Positions 1-7,025 of a DNA stretch of 17,639 bases are shown here, in pieces (position 1 is the first letter of the stretch; each line of letters opens with the position of its first letter). A program made the position numbers and the translations under genes. Source of the stretch: Bacteroidota bacterium (lineage in GTDB: Bacteria > Bacteroidota > Bacteroidia > J057); contig CAUJFT010000366.1 of assembly GCA_963169475.1 (NCBI GenBank), positions 1 through 17,639 on the forward strand, read 5' to 3'. Below the pieces are notes generated by a model. It saw only the letters and a list, made by a program, of their open reading frames with translations, did no database searches and was not told where the DNA came from.

Positions 1-463
1 TAGATAATGTCCATGGCGTTCGGATACCCGTAAAGTAATTGGGCTTGATTGTGCCTATGTAGTTCCCAATACCCGCAAACAATAAACTGATGCTTAACCC
101 CATAAAATCCGTAAATAACTCCGGACGATTTTTCAAGGTGATGTACAATACACTTACACCAAGAAAACTAAAAAAAAGGGTGATTAGTAGCCTAAGTTTA
201 TAGTAAGAAGACCCAAAGCGCGCATAGTTTTCTTTTTTGGGGTCAAGTATAGGGAGATATTTCATTAATACTTGGATTAGCAGGGGGAAGCAAAATAGCA
301 ATAATGCCCCTCCTTTTTTATTAGAATAGCCATCTACTTCTCCATACAAATTCCAATGAGTAGGGATTCTTTCTGGGAGTTGCTCCCATATTAAGGTTGC
401 ATAGATTAAAGGCACTATACTGATAGCCCAAACGATGATTTCTTTTGTGAACTCTTTTTTCAT
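1..463 (-). CDS. sdpI: SdpI-like integral membrane protein (DUF1648/SdpI), 3' end outside the window
   Basis: Translating the minus strand from the ATG at 463 gives an open frame of about 154 residues that runs off the left edge, so the C-terminus is missing. The N-terminal part has the DUF1648 pattern: a first membrane segment, then LPERIPTHWNLYGEVDGYSN. Two or more further hydrophobic segments follow, and then the SdpI signature NYFTGIRTPWTL near the window edge. In Bacillus subtilis SdpI is a membrane protein that gives immunity to the SdpC toxin and sequesters the repressor SdpR. Here the start codon lies 2 nt after the stop of an SdpR-like gene (TGA-TA-ATG), so translational coupling is likely. 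No sdpABC-like toxin genes are visible, so the role may be general envelope signalling or immunity. The family call is firm; the toxin-immunity role is inferred. Confidence 0.88.
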   Translation of the reverse strand, partial: MKKEFTKEIIVWAISIVPLIYATLIWEQLPERIPTHWNLYGEVDGYSNKKGGALLLFCFPLLIQVLMKYLPILDPKKENYARFGSSYYKLRLLITLFFSFLGVSVLYITLKNRPELFTDFMGLSISLLFAGIGNYIGTIKPNYFTGIRTPWTLS

Positions 464-465
464 TA

Positions 466-732
466 TCAGTCTATTTGATTGTTTTTAAGTTGAATAATCC
501 AATTTATAATATCATCTAATACAGTCATATTAAGGGAGTAATGAATAAATTGCCCTTTTTTTACACTTTCTACTAATCCTGCACGGCTTAATAAGTCAAG
601 ATGATGAGAAATGCTGGGTTTTGTCATATCAAACTGTTCTGCAATTTCTCCAGCGGTTAAGTCTTTCTCCTTTAACAATTCTAAAATCGCTCTGCGCGTA
701 GGGTCATTTAAGGCTTTAAATAAGATATTCAA
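466..732 (-). CDS. sdpR: ArsR-family autorepressor, SdpR-like
   Basis: An 88-residue winged-helix repressor. The N-terminus NILFKALNDPTRRAILELL and the recognition region TAGEIAEQFDMTKPSISHHL are typical of the SdpR branch of ArsR regulators. There are no cysteine or histidine clusters for metal sensing. The C-terminal part (KKGQFIHYSLNMTVLDDI) matches the SdpR-type wing and last helix. The frame begins with TTG at 732; an in-frame TAA sits two codons upstream, and no internal ATG would keep the conserved N-terminus, so TTG is probably the real start. It begins 13 nt after the hydrolase stop and ends 2 nt before the sdpI-like ATG. By analogy with B. subtilis it should repress its own operon and be released when the SdpI-like partner holds it at the membrane (inference). 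Confidence 0.85.
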   Translation of the reverse strand: MNILFKALNDPTRRAILELLKEKDLTAGEIAEQFDMTKPSISHHLDLLSRAGLVESVKKGQFIHYSLNMTVLDDIINWIIQLKNNQID

Positions 733-745
733 TGGTTATAATATT

Positions 746-1684
746 TTAGAGGCGGTTACAAAATTTACTGATTTTTTGGATTGCCGTTGGAACTACCGGC
801 AAATCGGGCTGTGAATAGGTAGAAAGGTTTTGAGCAAAATCGGACGTTGTTTTTTTGAGAATATGATTCATCTCTTTAATAATTATCAATTTTGAGTCGG
901 GTTTTGCAGCTTTCAGTAATTTTGCCTCGCTCTCGGGTACTTGAATATCTGTAGTTCCTTGCATAATCATTACCGGAATATTTAATTTCTGAATTTCTGT
1001 TTGAGGCTCGTAATGAAACCACGAAATTAAATAAGGCTGTACTTCTTGACGAAAAATAGCATTTAACATCGCATTTGTGTTTTGTACTATTTTCCCTTTC
1101 ACCAAACTATCAAGCATAGGTCTTGCGTATTCCGCTAATGGCTCTGATTGCGCTTTTAGCTGCGTATATAGAATTTTATCGGCGCGTTGCCCTACACCAG
1201 CTAATGAAACAAACCCATCTGCTTTTGCCCTCTGTGCTGCAATCATTCCTATCAAAGAGCCTTCACTATGCCCAATAATAATCACCTTTTTAAACCCCTT
1301 CTCTTTTTTAAGATATTCTACCCATCCGGCAGCATCGGATATAAGGTCTTCAAAACGCATATCTTTTTCTAACAACCCCTCAATTTTACTCTCTGCTATA
1401 TTCCTCTTATCATATCGAACACTCGGAAGCCCATTTACTTGAAGCCCTTCTGCCAGCTTTTTGAGAGAATTATTAGCCATCATAGGATTATTTCCATTGC
1501 GGTCTGTAGGACCTGAACCTGCAATGATTAGTACTACTTTTTTCGCACCCGAAACCGGTAAAAAACTCCCCCGAATTGTCCCCGAAGTAGTTAGAATCTC
1601 AATAGGAGTCTCCGCTCCCCGTTGTGCTAAACCAACACTAATCCATAAAAATAAATAAAGAACCGCCAAGGTATATGCTTTCAT
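746..1684 (-). CDS. Exported alpha/beta hydrolase
   Basis: A 312-residue protein starting at the ATG at 1684; the reading frame extends 7 codons upstream only through a TTG. Residues 1-20 form a signal peptide (hydrophobic core, ending GLA before QRG). The oxyanion-loop region is AGSGPTDRNGNNP (about 55-67). The nucleophile elbow GHSEG places Ser140. The likely acid is Asp246 in QGTTDIQVP, and the base His274 in MNHILK. This layout belongs to the serine-hydrolase group often annotated as alpha/beta fold or S33-like hydrolase in Bacteroidota. The substrate cannot be read from sequence, although an ester or peptide in the periplasm is plausible. It lies directly upstream of the SdpR/SdpI-like pair on the same strand with 13 nt between, so it is probably the first gene of that operon. 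No clear TAnnTTTG promoter was found upstream. Confidence 0.85.
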   Translation of the reverse strand: MKAYTLAVLYLFLWISVGLAQRGAETPIEILTTSGTIRGSFLPVSGAKKVVLIIAGSGPTDRNGNNPMMANNSLKKLAEGLQVNGLPSVRYDKRNIAESKIEGLLEKDMRFEDLISDAAGWVEYLKKEKGFKKVIIIGHSEGSLIGMIAAQRAKADGFVSLAGVGQRADKILYTQLKAQSEPLAEYARPMLDSLVKGKIVQNTNAMLNAIFRQEVQPYLISWFHYEPQTEIQKLNIPVMIMQGTTDIQVPESEAKLLKAAKPDSKLIIIKEMNHILKKTTSDFAQNLSTYSQPDLPVVPTAIQKISKFCNRL

Positions 1685-1803
1685 CTTAAGAAAATATTTA
1701 AACAATTAGGCAATTATCTAAATATTTAATCAAAATACCAAATTTTTTACTTTTATTTTTTAATAATTATGAAATATTATAAGACCTTAACGGGACAATC
1801 ATA

Positions 1804-1869
1804 TTAAAAGTTATCAGGTTATACGGGAAGTTCGCTCATTTCTGTCATGTTGAAGAAAAGCAAAATACC
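1804..1869 (-). repeat. Diverged intergenic repeat, copy 1 (family B)
   Basis: Read on the minus strand, this stretch aligns with 15984-16052 on the plus strand almost without gaps. Shared blocks are TCAACAT, then, at the same distance of 17 nt, TTCCCGTAT, then CTGATA and TTTTAA. I estimate by eye about 65% identity. Both copies are non-coding. It lies between the hydrolase promoter region and the rpmA terminator. The function is unknown. Confidence 0.5.
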
Positions 1870-1905
1870 TTCTGAAACCCCGCTATTTCTTTTATAGGAA
1901 CGCAG

Positions 1906-1938
1906 AAAACAAGCTCCGTTTTCTGCGGAGCTTGTTTT
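1906..1938 (-). terminator. Hairpin terminator downstream of rplU-rpmA
   Basis: Arms 1906-1918 and 1926-1938 form a 13-bp perfect stem (core CAAGCTCCG / CGGAGCTTG) around a 7-nt loop, starting about 24 nt past the rpmA stop. The A/T ends let it act in both directions, and on the plus strand the stem is followed by more T residues. A second, mutually exclusive pairing is possible (1901-1909 with 1919-1927). Confidence 0.8.
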
Positions 1939-1961
1939 TATGTTTTTAGGAATGAAAGCGA

Positions 1962-2228
1962 TTAGTTGTTGTTCAGGATATGAACAAATGTTCTTTCCTT
2001 AGTATTTACCTTTTTTCTGGAAAAAGAAACCGTACCGTCTATCAAAGCAAAAAGCGTATGGTCTTTACCTATCCCTACGTTTTCACCTGCATGATATAAA
2101 GTACCTCTTTGACGAATCAGGATACTTCCGGCAGAGGCTGCCTCTCCTCCGAAGAGCTTCACCCCAAGTCTTTTGCTATGGGATTCACGCCCGTTCCTAG
2201 AACTACCGACACCTTTCTTGTGAGCCAT
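1962..2228 (-). CDS. rpmA: 50S ribosomal protein bL27
   Basis: Ribosomal protein of the large subunit whose N-terminal tail reaches the peptidyl transferase centre. The 88-residue length is normal. The start MAHKKGVGSSRNGRESHSKR is the canonical bL27 N-terminus, with no Firmicutes-type cleavable extension, followed by GVKLFGGE, GSILIRQRGT and a glycine-rich core (HAGENVGIGKDHTLFAL). The ATG at 2228 follows the rplU stop by 41 nt on the same strand, the usual rplU-rpmA arrangement. A strong hairpin follows the stop, so the pair forms a two-gene unit; the ribosome-assembly GTPase obg that accompanies it in many other phyla is not here. Confidence 0.98.
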   Translation of the reverse strand: MAHKKGVGSSRNGRESHSKRLGVKLFGGEAASAGSILIRQRGTLYHAGENVGIGKDHTLFALIDGTVSFSRKKVNTKERTFVHILNNN

Positions 2229-2269
2229 GATTTTATAGAATTAGTATGTGAAATGCTTAACTTAAACGA

Positions 2270-2578
2270 TTAACCAATGCTTTCGATTTTGATTTTAGAA
2301 TAGTGCTGACGATGACCATTTTTTACAGCATATCCTTTTCTTCTCTTCTTTTTAAATACAATGATTTTAGGACCTCTTACATGCCCTTCTACTGTTGCCT
2401 TTACGGAAGAACCCGAGATAAAAGGAGTACCTACAGTAGCACCATTGTCATCTCCTTTTAATAAAACCTCATCAAAGGAAAGAGATGCTCCAGCATCTTG
2501 GTCCAATAGATTTACAAATACGGATTTCCCTTCCTCCACTTTCACTTGCCTTCCGGCAATATTCACTATCGCAAACAT
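2270..2578 (-). CDS. rplU: 50S ribosomal protein bL21
   Basis: Large-subunit protein that contacts 23S rRNA. It is 102 residues, the standard length. The N-terminus MFAIVNIAGRQVKVEEGKSV and the C-terminal RNA-binding signature (KIIVFKKKRRKGYAVKNGHRQHYSKIKI) are diagnostic for bL21. It starts with ATG at 2578, 52 nt inside a promoter-like pair of boxes at 2661-2630. It is the first gene of the rplU-rpmA unit. Nothing odd is seen in sequence or length. Confidence 0.98.
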   Translation of the reverse strand: MFAIVNIAGRQVKVEEGKSVFVNLLDQDAGASLSFDEVLLKGDDNGATVGTPFISGSSVKATVEGHVRGPKIIVFKKKRRKGYAVKNGHRQHYSKIKIESIG

Positions 2579-2629
2579 AAGTTTATTTGGCTTAAAATTC
2601 TGTTAAAATGCCTTTTAAATTTGAGTGTG

Positions 2630-2661
2630 CAAAATTAGGCAATTCCTTTATAACCACCAAA
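2630..2661 (-). promoter_or_regulatory. Bacteroidota-type promoter of rplU-rpmA
   Basis: On the minus strand TTTG (2661-2658) is followed after 20 nt by TAATTTTG (2637-2630), matching the TTTG-N19-21-TAnnTTTG consensus of the Bacteroidota primary sigma factor. The inferred transcript start lies about 45 nt before the rplU ATG. Confidence 0.65.
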
Positions 2662-2826
2662 TATTTTTATAAAGATTTATAAAAAACATATTTTCGATAA
2701 AATCCCTATTTCAATAACGCTCCAACATAAGACACAAATATCTTTGCAAAACGATACGATACCCAAAGACCCTTATTGAAATATACTACAAGATTTTCCC
2801 TCTGTTTTTCATCTCTTTTCCTAATA

Positions 2827-2944
2827 ACTAAGTATGAAAACCAAGAAGATATTCGTCATATAATAAGCCTATTATTAATTATTTACCCTTATTGCTTGTT
2901 ATTCATTTTTAATTATTTACTGCTTAAAGTAGAAAGCTAATAGC
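2827..2944 (+). repeat. 118-bp intergenic repeat, copy 1 (family A)
   Basis: It is colinear with 13797-13916. It begins with the exact 11-mer ACTAAGTATGA, continues through a shared TTATTAATTA block, and ends with a 46-nt stretch (2899-2944) that matches 13871-13916 at 36 of 46 positions, including ACTGCTTAAAGT-like sequence. The distance from first to last block is 72 nt here and 74 nt in the other copy. Neither copy has an open frame of note. The surrounding gap (2662-3057) holds nothing else I can identify apart from an isolated TATCTTTG at 2739. Confidence 0.7.
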
Positions 2945-3057
2945 TAAAAACTCATAACTACCTATATCCCGCAATAAGAGTTGGGTTTAACGAATAGCTT
3001 ACAGCCATCACATAGGCTTACTAATCTTACAAATTCTGATACTATTGTTATAAATAC

Positions 3058-3089
3058 AGAAAGCCGATTCTAAATAGAATCGGCTTTCT
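3058..3089 (-). terminator. Hairpin terminator of the M43 protease gene
   Basis: Arms 3058-3070 and 3077-3089 form a perfect 13-bp stem (core AAGCCGATTC / GAATCGGCTT) with a 6-nt loop. It lies 20 nt past the stop of the protease gene and is A-rich before and T-rich after the stem on the minus strand. Confidence 0.85.
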
Positions 3090-3108
3090 GTGATAGGAAT
3101 ATCAAAAA

Positions 3109-5655
3109 TTATTTAGCTACAACAACTTTTGCATTGACAATATTTTCACCTTTTTGCATTTGGATAAAATAGATACCATTAGCATACTGACTAAAGTCAA
3201 GAGTAAGTTCTTCATTTTCCTTAGTAATCGTATGTCCAAAGGTATTTAATACTCTTCCAGTTTGGTCTATAATGCTGATAACAGTGTTTGCCTCTGTATC
3301 TTCTACTGTAAACTTGATAGTAGTAAGCCCGTTCGTTGGATTAGGATAGACTACCCAATCATTTAAGAGCGGTTTAAGCCCATCTTCGATTTCGTTTGCC
3401 ATTCTTACCCATTGATTAGCACTAATATCTGCGCGGAGGTTATAGCATTGAGTTGCGCTAAATGCGCCATTATAACCATATACTCGTAGCTTATAAGTAC
3501 CTACAGGAGCATTATTGTAAATGATTACCTCATTTGCAGTACCGGCATTTTGAGAAGTAGCCAGCGTTGTATTAGAAGAATTATACATTCTGAGGTCATA
3601 ATCAAAAGGTAGGTTAGACAAGGTTACTTTTATATTAGGCTGGTTAGGGCTATTACTGAAATAGAAGTAATCATTATCTGTAGAAGTACCGATTAAGGCA
3701 TTGATAGTTGTATTTACGGGAATCAGTTTTGCTGCACTTAATGTATTATTGGACTCATATACATCTGTACAACCCGTTGCAGTAGTCGTAAAGTTGATAG
3801 GATTAGTATAAGCACTTGTACCAGAAGTTCCACAAACGGCTTGAACCTTAGCGTTATAGGTAGTACCTGCGGTAAGCGAAGCCAAGGTATAAGAGGGAGA
3901 AGTAGTATTTATGGTAGTCCAAGTAGAAGCGGTGTTGAGTTTGTATTGAAGATTATAGGAAGTCGCCCCGGTTACTGCTGTCCATGAGATTACGGCAGAA
4001 GTATTGGTAATAGAACCGGCGGCAAGGTTGGTAGGGGTATTACATTGTGTACCACTTCCCCAAGGATTAGCACTTAGTTCTACGAGTAGATTATAACAAC
4101 TTGTAGCGTTAAATGCTCCGCTAACCCCATTAACTCTTACTTTATAAGTACCAACGGTACCCGCATTATAATTTATAATTTCAGTAGTAGTACCCGTATT
4201 GAGAGATTGCCCAACCGTAGTATTCGCAGAATTATATAATCTCAAATCATAGTTTGCAGGCAGATTAGAAAGCGTAATTCTGATGTACGGTAGCGGTGCA
4301 GTATTGCTGAAGCTAAAATAGTCGTTATCTGTAGAAGTGCCGATGCGTGCATTAATTGTAGTACCTGGCGTAATAGGCTTGGCAGTACTTAGCGAATTGT
4401 TTGCCTCATAAGTATCCGTGCAGCCGGTTTGACAACCGGTTGTCGTAAATGAAACTGCCGTAGAAGCGGTGCTACTACCAGATGTTCCACAAACTGCCTG
4501 AACCGTTACAGAATAAGCGGTACAAGCAGTTAATCCACTGATAGTATAAGACGTAGAAGCGGTATTATAGGTATTTGCTCCTACCATTACATTATAAGAG
4601 GTTGCTCCACTTACTGCTGTCCAAGAAGCTACTGCACCGGTATTTGTGATAGAGCCAATCGCAAGTCCTGTAGGGGTAGCACAATTGGAGGAAACCGGAA
4701 CACACCCGTTAGAAGTAGCAAGGCTAACCCTTGCACCTCCTGTAGTAAGTACTGCCTGCATACGGGTTTTTTGACCGGCGGTAAACATATACATACATGC
4801 GTCATCACTATAATCCATGTAATTCATTGTCATTTCTACGGGCTGACCAGAACAGGTGCTATAATGAGGATAAGTTGGACAGCCGTAATTTGCGGTATTA
4901 TGGGTAGGTGTATCTGCTACTAAGTCAGAACCACAATTGGTGTCTCCCCAAATATGACGGAGGTTCAGCCAATGTCCTACCTCATGTGTAGCGGTTCTTC
5001 CTTTATTGAAAGGAGAAGTAGCGGTTCCTATTGTACCAAGGGCGGTATAAAGAATTACCACTCCGTCAGTGGCAGCCGTTCCGCCGGGGAATTGAGCGTA
5101 TCCCAAAATCCCCCCCCCCATATTACACACCCAAATATTCAAGTATTTGTTTCTATCCCAAGCATCTAAGCCGCCTTGTGAATAATACTTTACTGCATCA
5201 TTAGTACTGAATGAGGTAACGGTAGTTTGCCTGCGTTGAATACCGGTAGTGGTATTACCAGCGGGGTCCGGTTGTGCGAGACAGAAATTAATTTCGCAAT
5301 CTGCCGCCACGCTTTGAAAAGCTGCCGGAATTGAACTTGCATCTGCATTCAGCTTGCGGAAGTCAGCGTTCAAAACGTCCAATTGTGTCTGAATTTGAGC
5401 GTTACTTACATTTTGTGTTCCGGTGTTATAAACTACGTGTACTACTACCGGAATCGTAACCACAACCCTTTGCCCGTGAGGGTTGTTTTTAACAAAGTCT
5501 TTAGTATGCTCCTCTATCTGCGTCATTCTGTCTGCCAGAGTAGGGTCATTTTGAAGCGCGTTATTTAAGTGTTCCATACTCCCACAAACCCGTTGAGCAT
5601 GTAAGCCACTAAAAGATAAAACAAGAGCTAACAATACAATCTGAATTTTTTTCAT
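3109..5655 (-). CDS. Secreted M43-type zinc metalloprotease with FN3/PPC modules and T9SS sorting domain
   Basis: 848 residues from the ATG at 5655 (upstream extension would need a TTG). A signal peptide at 1-20 ends LHAQ. The catalytic domain holds HEVGH at 224-228 with a third ligand His234 (HEVGHWLNLRH) and a Met-turn NYMDY around Met280, as in pappalysin/cytophagalysin-like M43 peptidases. Next come FN3 (about 325-407), PPC (412-528), FN3 (538-625) and PPC (629-745); the two FN3-PPC units are close duplicates. The last 80 residues begin VYPNPTNG and end NAKVVVAK, a type A T9SS sorting domain. The protein should be exported by Sec, cross the outer membrane by T9SS and be anchored or released. 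Ten consecutive G at 5119-5110 (coding strand) encode MGGG upstream of the active site. It is a single gene with its own terminator. Confidence 0.95.
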   Translation of the reverse strand: MKKIQIVLLALVLSFSGLHAQRVCGSMEHLNNALQNDPTLADRMTQIEEHTKDFVKNNPHGQRVVVTIPVVVHVVYNTGTQNVSNAQIQTQLDVLNADFRKLNADASSIPAAFQSVAADCEINFCLAQPDPAGNTTTGIQRRQTTVTSFSTNDAVKYYSQGGLDAWDRNKYLNIWVCNMGGGILGYAQFPGGTAATDGVVILYTALGTIGTATSPFNKGRTATHEVGHWLNLRHIWGDTNCGSDLVADTPTHNTANYGCPTYPHYSTCSGQPVEMTMNYMDYSDDACMYMFTAGQKTRMQAVLTTGGARVSLATSNGCVPVSSNCATPTGLAIGSITNTGAVASWTAVSGATSYNVMVGANTYNTASTSYTISGLTACTAYSVTVQAVCGTSGSSTASTAVSFTTTGCQTGCTDTYEANNSLSTAKPITPGTTINARIGTSTDNDYFSFSNTAPLPYIRITLSNLPANYDLRLYNSANTTVGQSLNTGTTTEIINYNAGTVGTYKVRVNGVSGAFNATSCYNLLVELSANPWGSGTQCNTPTNLAAGSITNTSAVISWTAVTGATSYNLQYKLNTASTWTTINTTSPSYTLASLTAGTTYNAKVQAVCGTSGTSAYTNPINFTTTATGCTDVYESNNTLSAAKLIPVNTTINALIGTSTDNDYFYFSNSPNQPNIKVTLSNLPFDYDLRMYNSSNTTLATSQNAGTANEVIIYNNAPVGTYKLRVYGYNGAFSATQCYNLRADISANQWVRMANEIEDGLKPLLNDWVVYPNPTNGLTTIKFTVEDTEANTVISIIDQTGRVLNTFGHTITKENEELTLDFSQYANGIYFIQMQKGENIVNAKVVVAK

Positions 5656-5691
5656 GAGATTAAAAATAAAATAAAAAAATAAACCAACGTG

Positions 5692-5699
5692 CAAATATA
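5692..5699 (-). promoter_or_regulatory. Possible -7 element for the M43 protease gene
   Basis: On the minus strand TATATTTG fits TAnnTTTG, 37 nt before the chosen ATG at 5655. No good TTTG box lies about 20 nt further upstream, so this is a weak call. It also supports the downstream ATG over the upstream TTG, which would begin inside this box. Confidence 0.4.
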
Positions 5700-5740
5700 C
5701 AAATTGCTTACCACATTTCGAAAAATCGGATATTTATTTT

Positions 5741-5768
5741 ATAGATATTGAAAAAAATAAATATCTAT
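5741..5768. repeat. AT-rich inverted repeat
   Basis: ATAGATATT (5741-5749) and AATATCTAT (5760-5768) are perfect 9-nt inverted copies around a 10-nt A-rich spacer, in the gap between the ABC ATPase stop and the protease start. It could be a weak hairpin or an operator; there is no T-tract typical of a terminator. Confidence 0.4.
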
Positions 5769-5828
5769 TGGGTAACACGTTGCTTTTGAGTAGAAAAAAG
5801 AATAGTTAACGCTCCTTTTTTCGTAAAT

Positions 5829-6749
5829 CTATACCTGCGGTTCATTCAAAACCTCTGGTTCTCCGACTAACTCTATAAAAATATCATTCAGTTTAGGTAT
5901 CGTTTTTTCAAATTTGTTTATAATTAAATCACTTTGGGCAAGTTGTTGAAGAATCGCTTTTCTATCAATCCCCTCAACCGTCTCAAATACAATATGATGC
6001 GGGCGTTTTTCTATGATATTTATTCCTTGCCAGGATTCCATTATTTCTGGATTACCCTCAAACTCTATCCGAAAATGATTTTTTTCAAACTGCTTTCTAA
6101 TTTCCGGAAGCGTGTCGTGAAGAATTACTTTCCCCTTATGAATCAAGGCAAGACTGTCGCAAAGCTCCTCTACTTGTTCTAAGCGATGGGTAGAAAAAAT
6201 TATCGTTTTCCCTTTTTCTTTTAGCCTCAATATCTCCTCTTCCATGACTTTGGCATTGACGGGGTCAAGTCCAGATACCGGCTCATCTAAAATTAGCAAT
6301 TCCGGCTCATGCGCAACCGTAGCGATAAACTGTACCTTCTGCTGCATTCCCTTTGATAAATCTGTAGTTAATTTCTCTGCCCAGCCTCCCAAACCCATTC
6401 TTTCAAGCCAATCCATTCCCGTTTTTTTGGCTATCTTTTTATCCATTCCTTTCAGGCGGAGAAGGTAGGTGATTTGCTCAATTACCTTAGTTTTTTTATA
6501 TAGTCCGCGCTCCTCCGGCATATATCCCATTCGCGTAACGTCCTCTCTTTTCCATGGATTTTCATCAAAAAATATATTTCCAGAGTCCGGTAAATAAATA
6601 CCCGTAATCATCCGAATCAAAGTAGTTTTACCTGCTCCATTGGGTCCGAGCAACCCGAAGATTTTTCCTTTTTCGACAAATAAAGAGGCTTCATCTACTG
6701 CTAAGTGTCCTTCAAAACGTTTAGTAACTTTATCTAATGTTAGAAACAT
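5829..6749 (-). CDS. ABC transporter ATP-binding protein (NatA-like)
   Basis: A 306-residue cytoplasmic ATPase. Walker A is GPNGAGKT (35-42); the Q-loop region is MGYMPEERGLY (74-84), where the usual Gln position is read as Glu or Pro-Glu as in NatA-type subunits; the signature is LSKGMQQK (131-138); Walker B is LLILDE (151-156); the H-loop is His188. Residues from about 220 match the DUF4162-type C-terminal extension found on NatA/YhaQ-like ATPases, which work with ABC-2 permeases, for example in Na+ or drug export. No permease gene follows: the next gene downstream is the secreted protease. The nearest upstream genes are a membrane-fusion protein and a TolC-like protein, 276 nt away across a small inverted-repeat element. 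Its permease is probably encoded elsewhere (inference). Confidence 0.93.
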   Translation of the reverse strand: MFLTLDKVTKRFEGHLAVDEASLFVEKGKIFGLLGPNGAGKTTLIRMITGIYLPDSGNIFFDENPWKREDVTRMGYMPEERGLYKKTKVIEQITYLLRLKGMDKKIAKKTGMDWLERMGLGGWAEKLTTDLSKGMQQKVQFIATVAHEPELLILDEPVSGLDPVNAKVMEEEILRLKEKGKTIIFSTHRLEQVEELCDSLALIHKGKVILHDTLPEIRKQFEKNHFRIEFEGNPEIMESWQGINIIEKRPHHIVFETVEGIDRKAILQQLAQSDLIINKFEKTIPKLNDIFIELVGEPEVLNEPQV

Positions 6750-6830
6750 ATTTTTTAATGGTATCCCGATTTTTTGAGTATTTCGGGGTTAGGTTTATTG
6801 TCAATTTTTATGATTATATAAGAGATATAG

Positions 6831-6915
6831 TAGTGATTATGAATTTATTTTTGTAGCACCTAAGCGTGTACGCCCGCACGCGAATCAAATAGTAAATTTT
6901 TATTCATAATCACTA
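6831..6915. mobile_element. 85-bp MITE-like element with 14-bp terminal inverted repeats
   Basis: TAGTGATTATGAAT (6831-6844) is perfectly inverted as ATTCATAATCACTA (6902-6915). ATAG occurs immediately outside both ends (6827-6830 and 6916-6919), as expected of a 4-bp target duplication. The 57-nt interior contains a smaller GC-rich hairpin (GCGTG / CACGC) within an otherwise AT-rich gap. No coding sequence is present. It could alternatively be a transcribed hairpin between the membrane-fusion and ABC ATPase genes. Confidence 0.5.
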
Positions 6916-7007
6916 ATAGGAATACTCTATTTTTAGGTGGGGTTATTCATTTTTTGGTTTTAAATATACGATTTCCTTTTATTCCCGAAAAAAAGTAATA
7001 CGGCTAA

Positions 7008-7022
7008 AAACCTCAAGGGTTT
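7008..7022 (-). terminator. Weak hairpin after the membrane-fusion gene
   Basis: On the minus strand AAACC-CTTGA-GGTTT followed by TT lies 3 nt past the stop codon. The 5-bp stem is short, so termination may be partial. Confidence 0.3.
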
Positions 7023-7025
7023 GGA

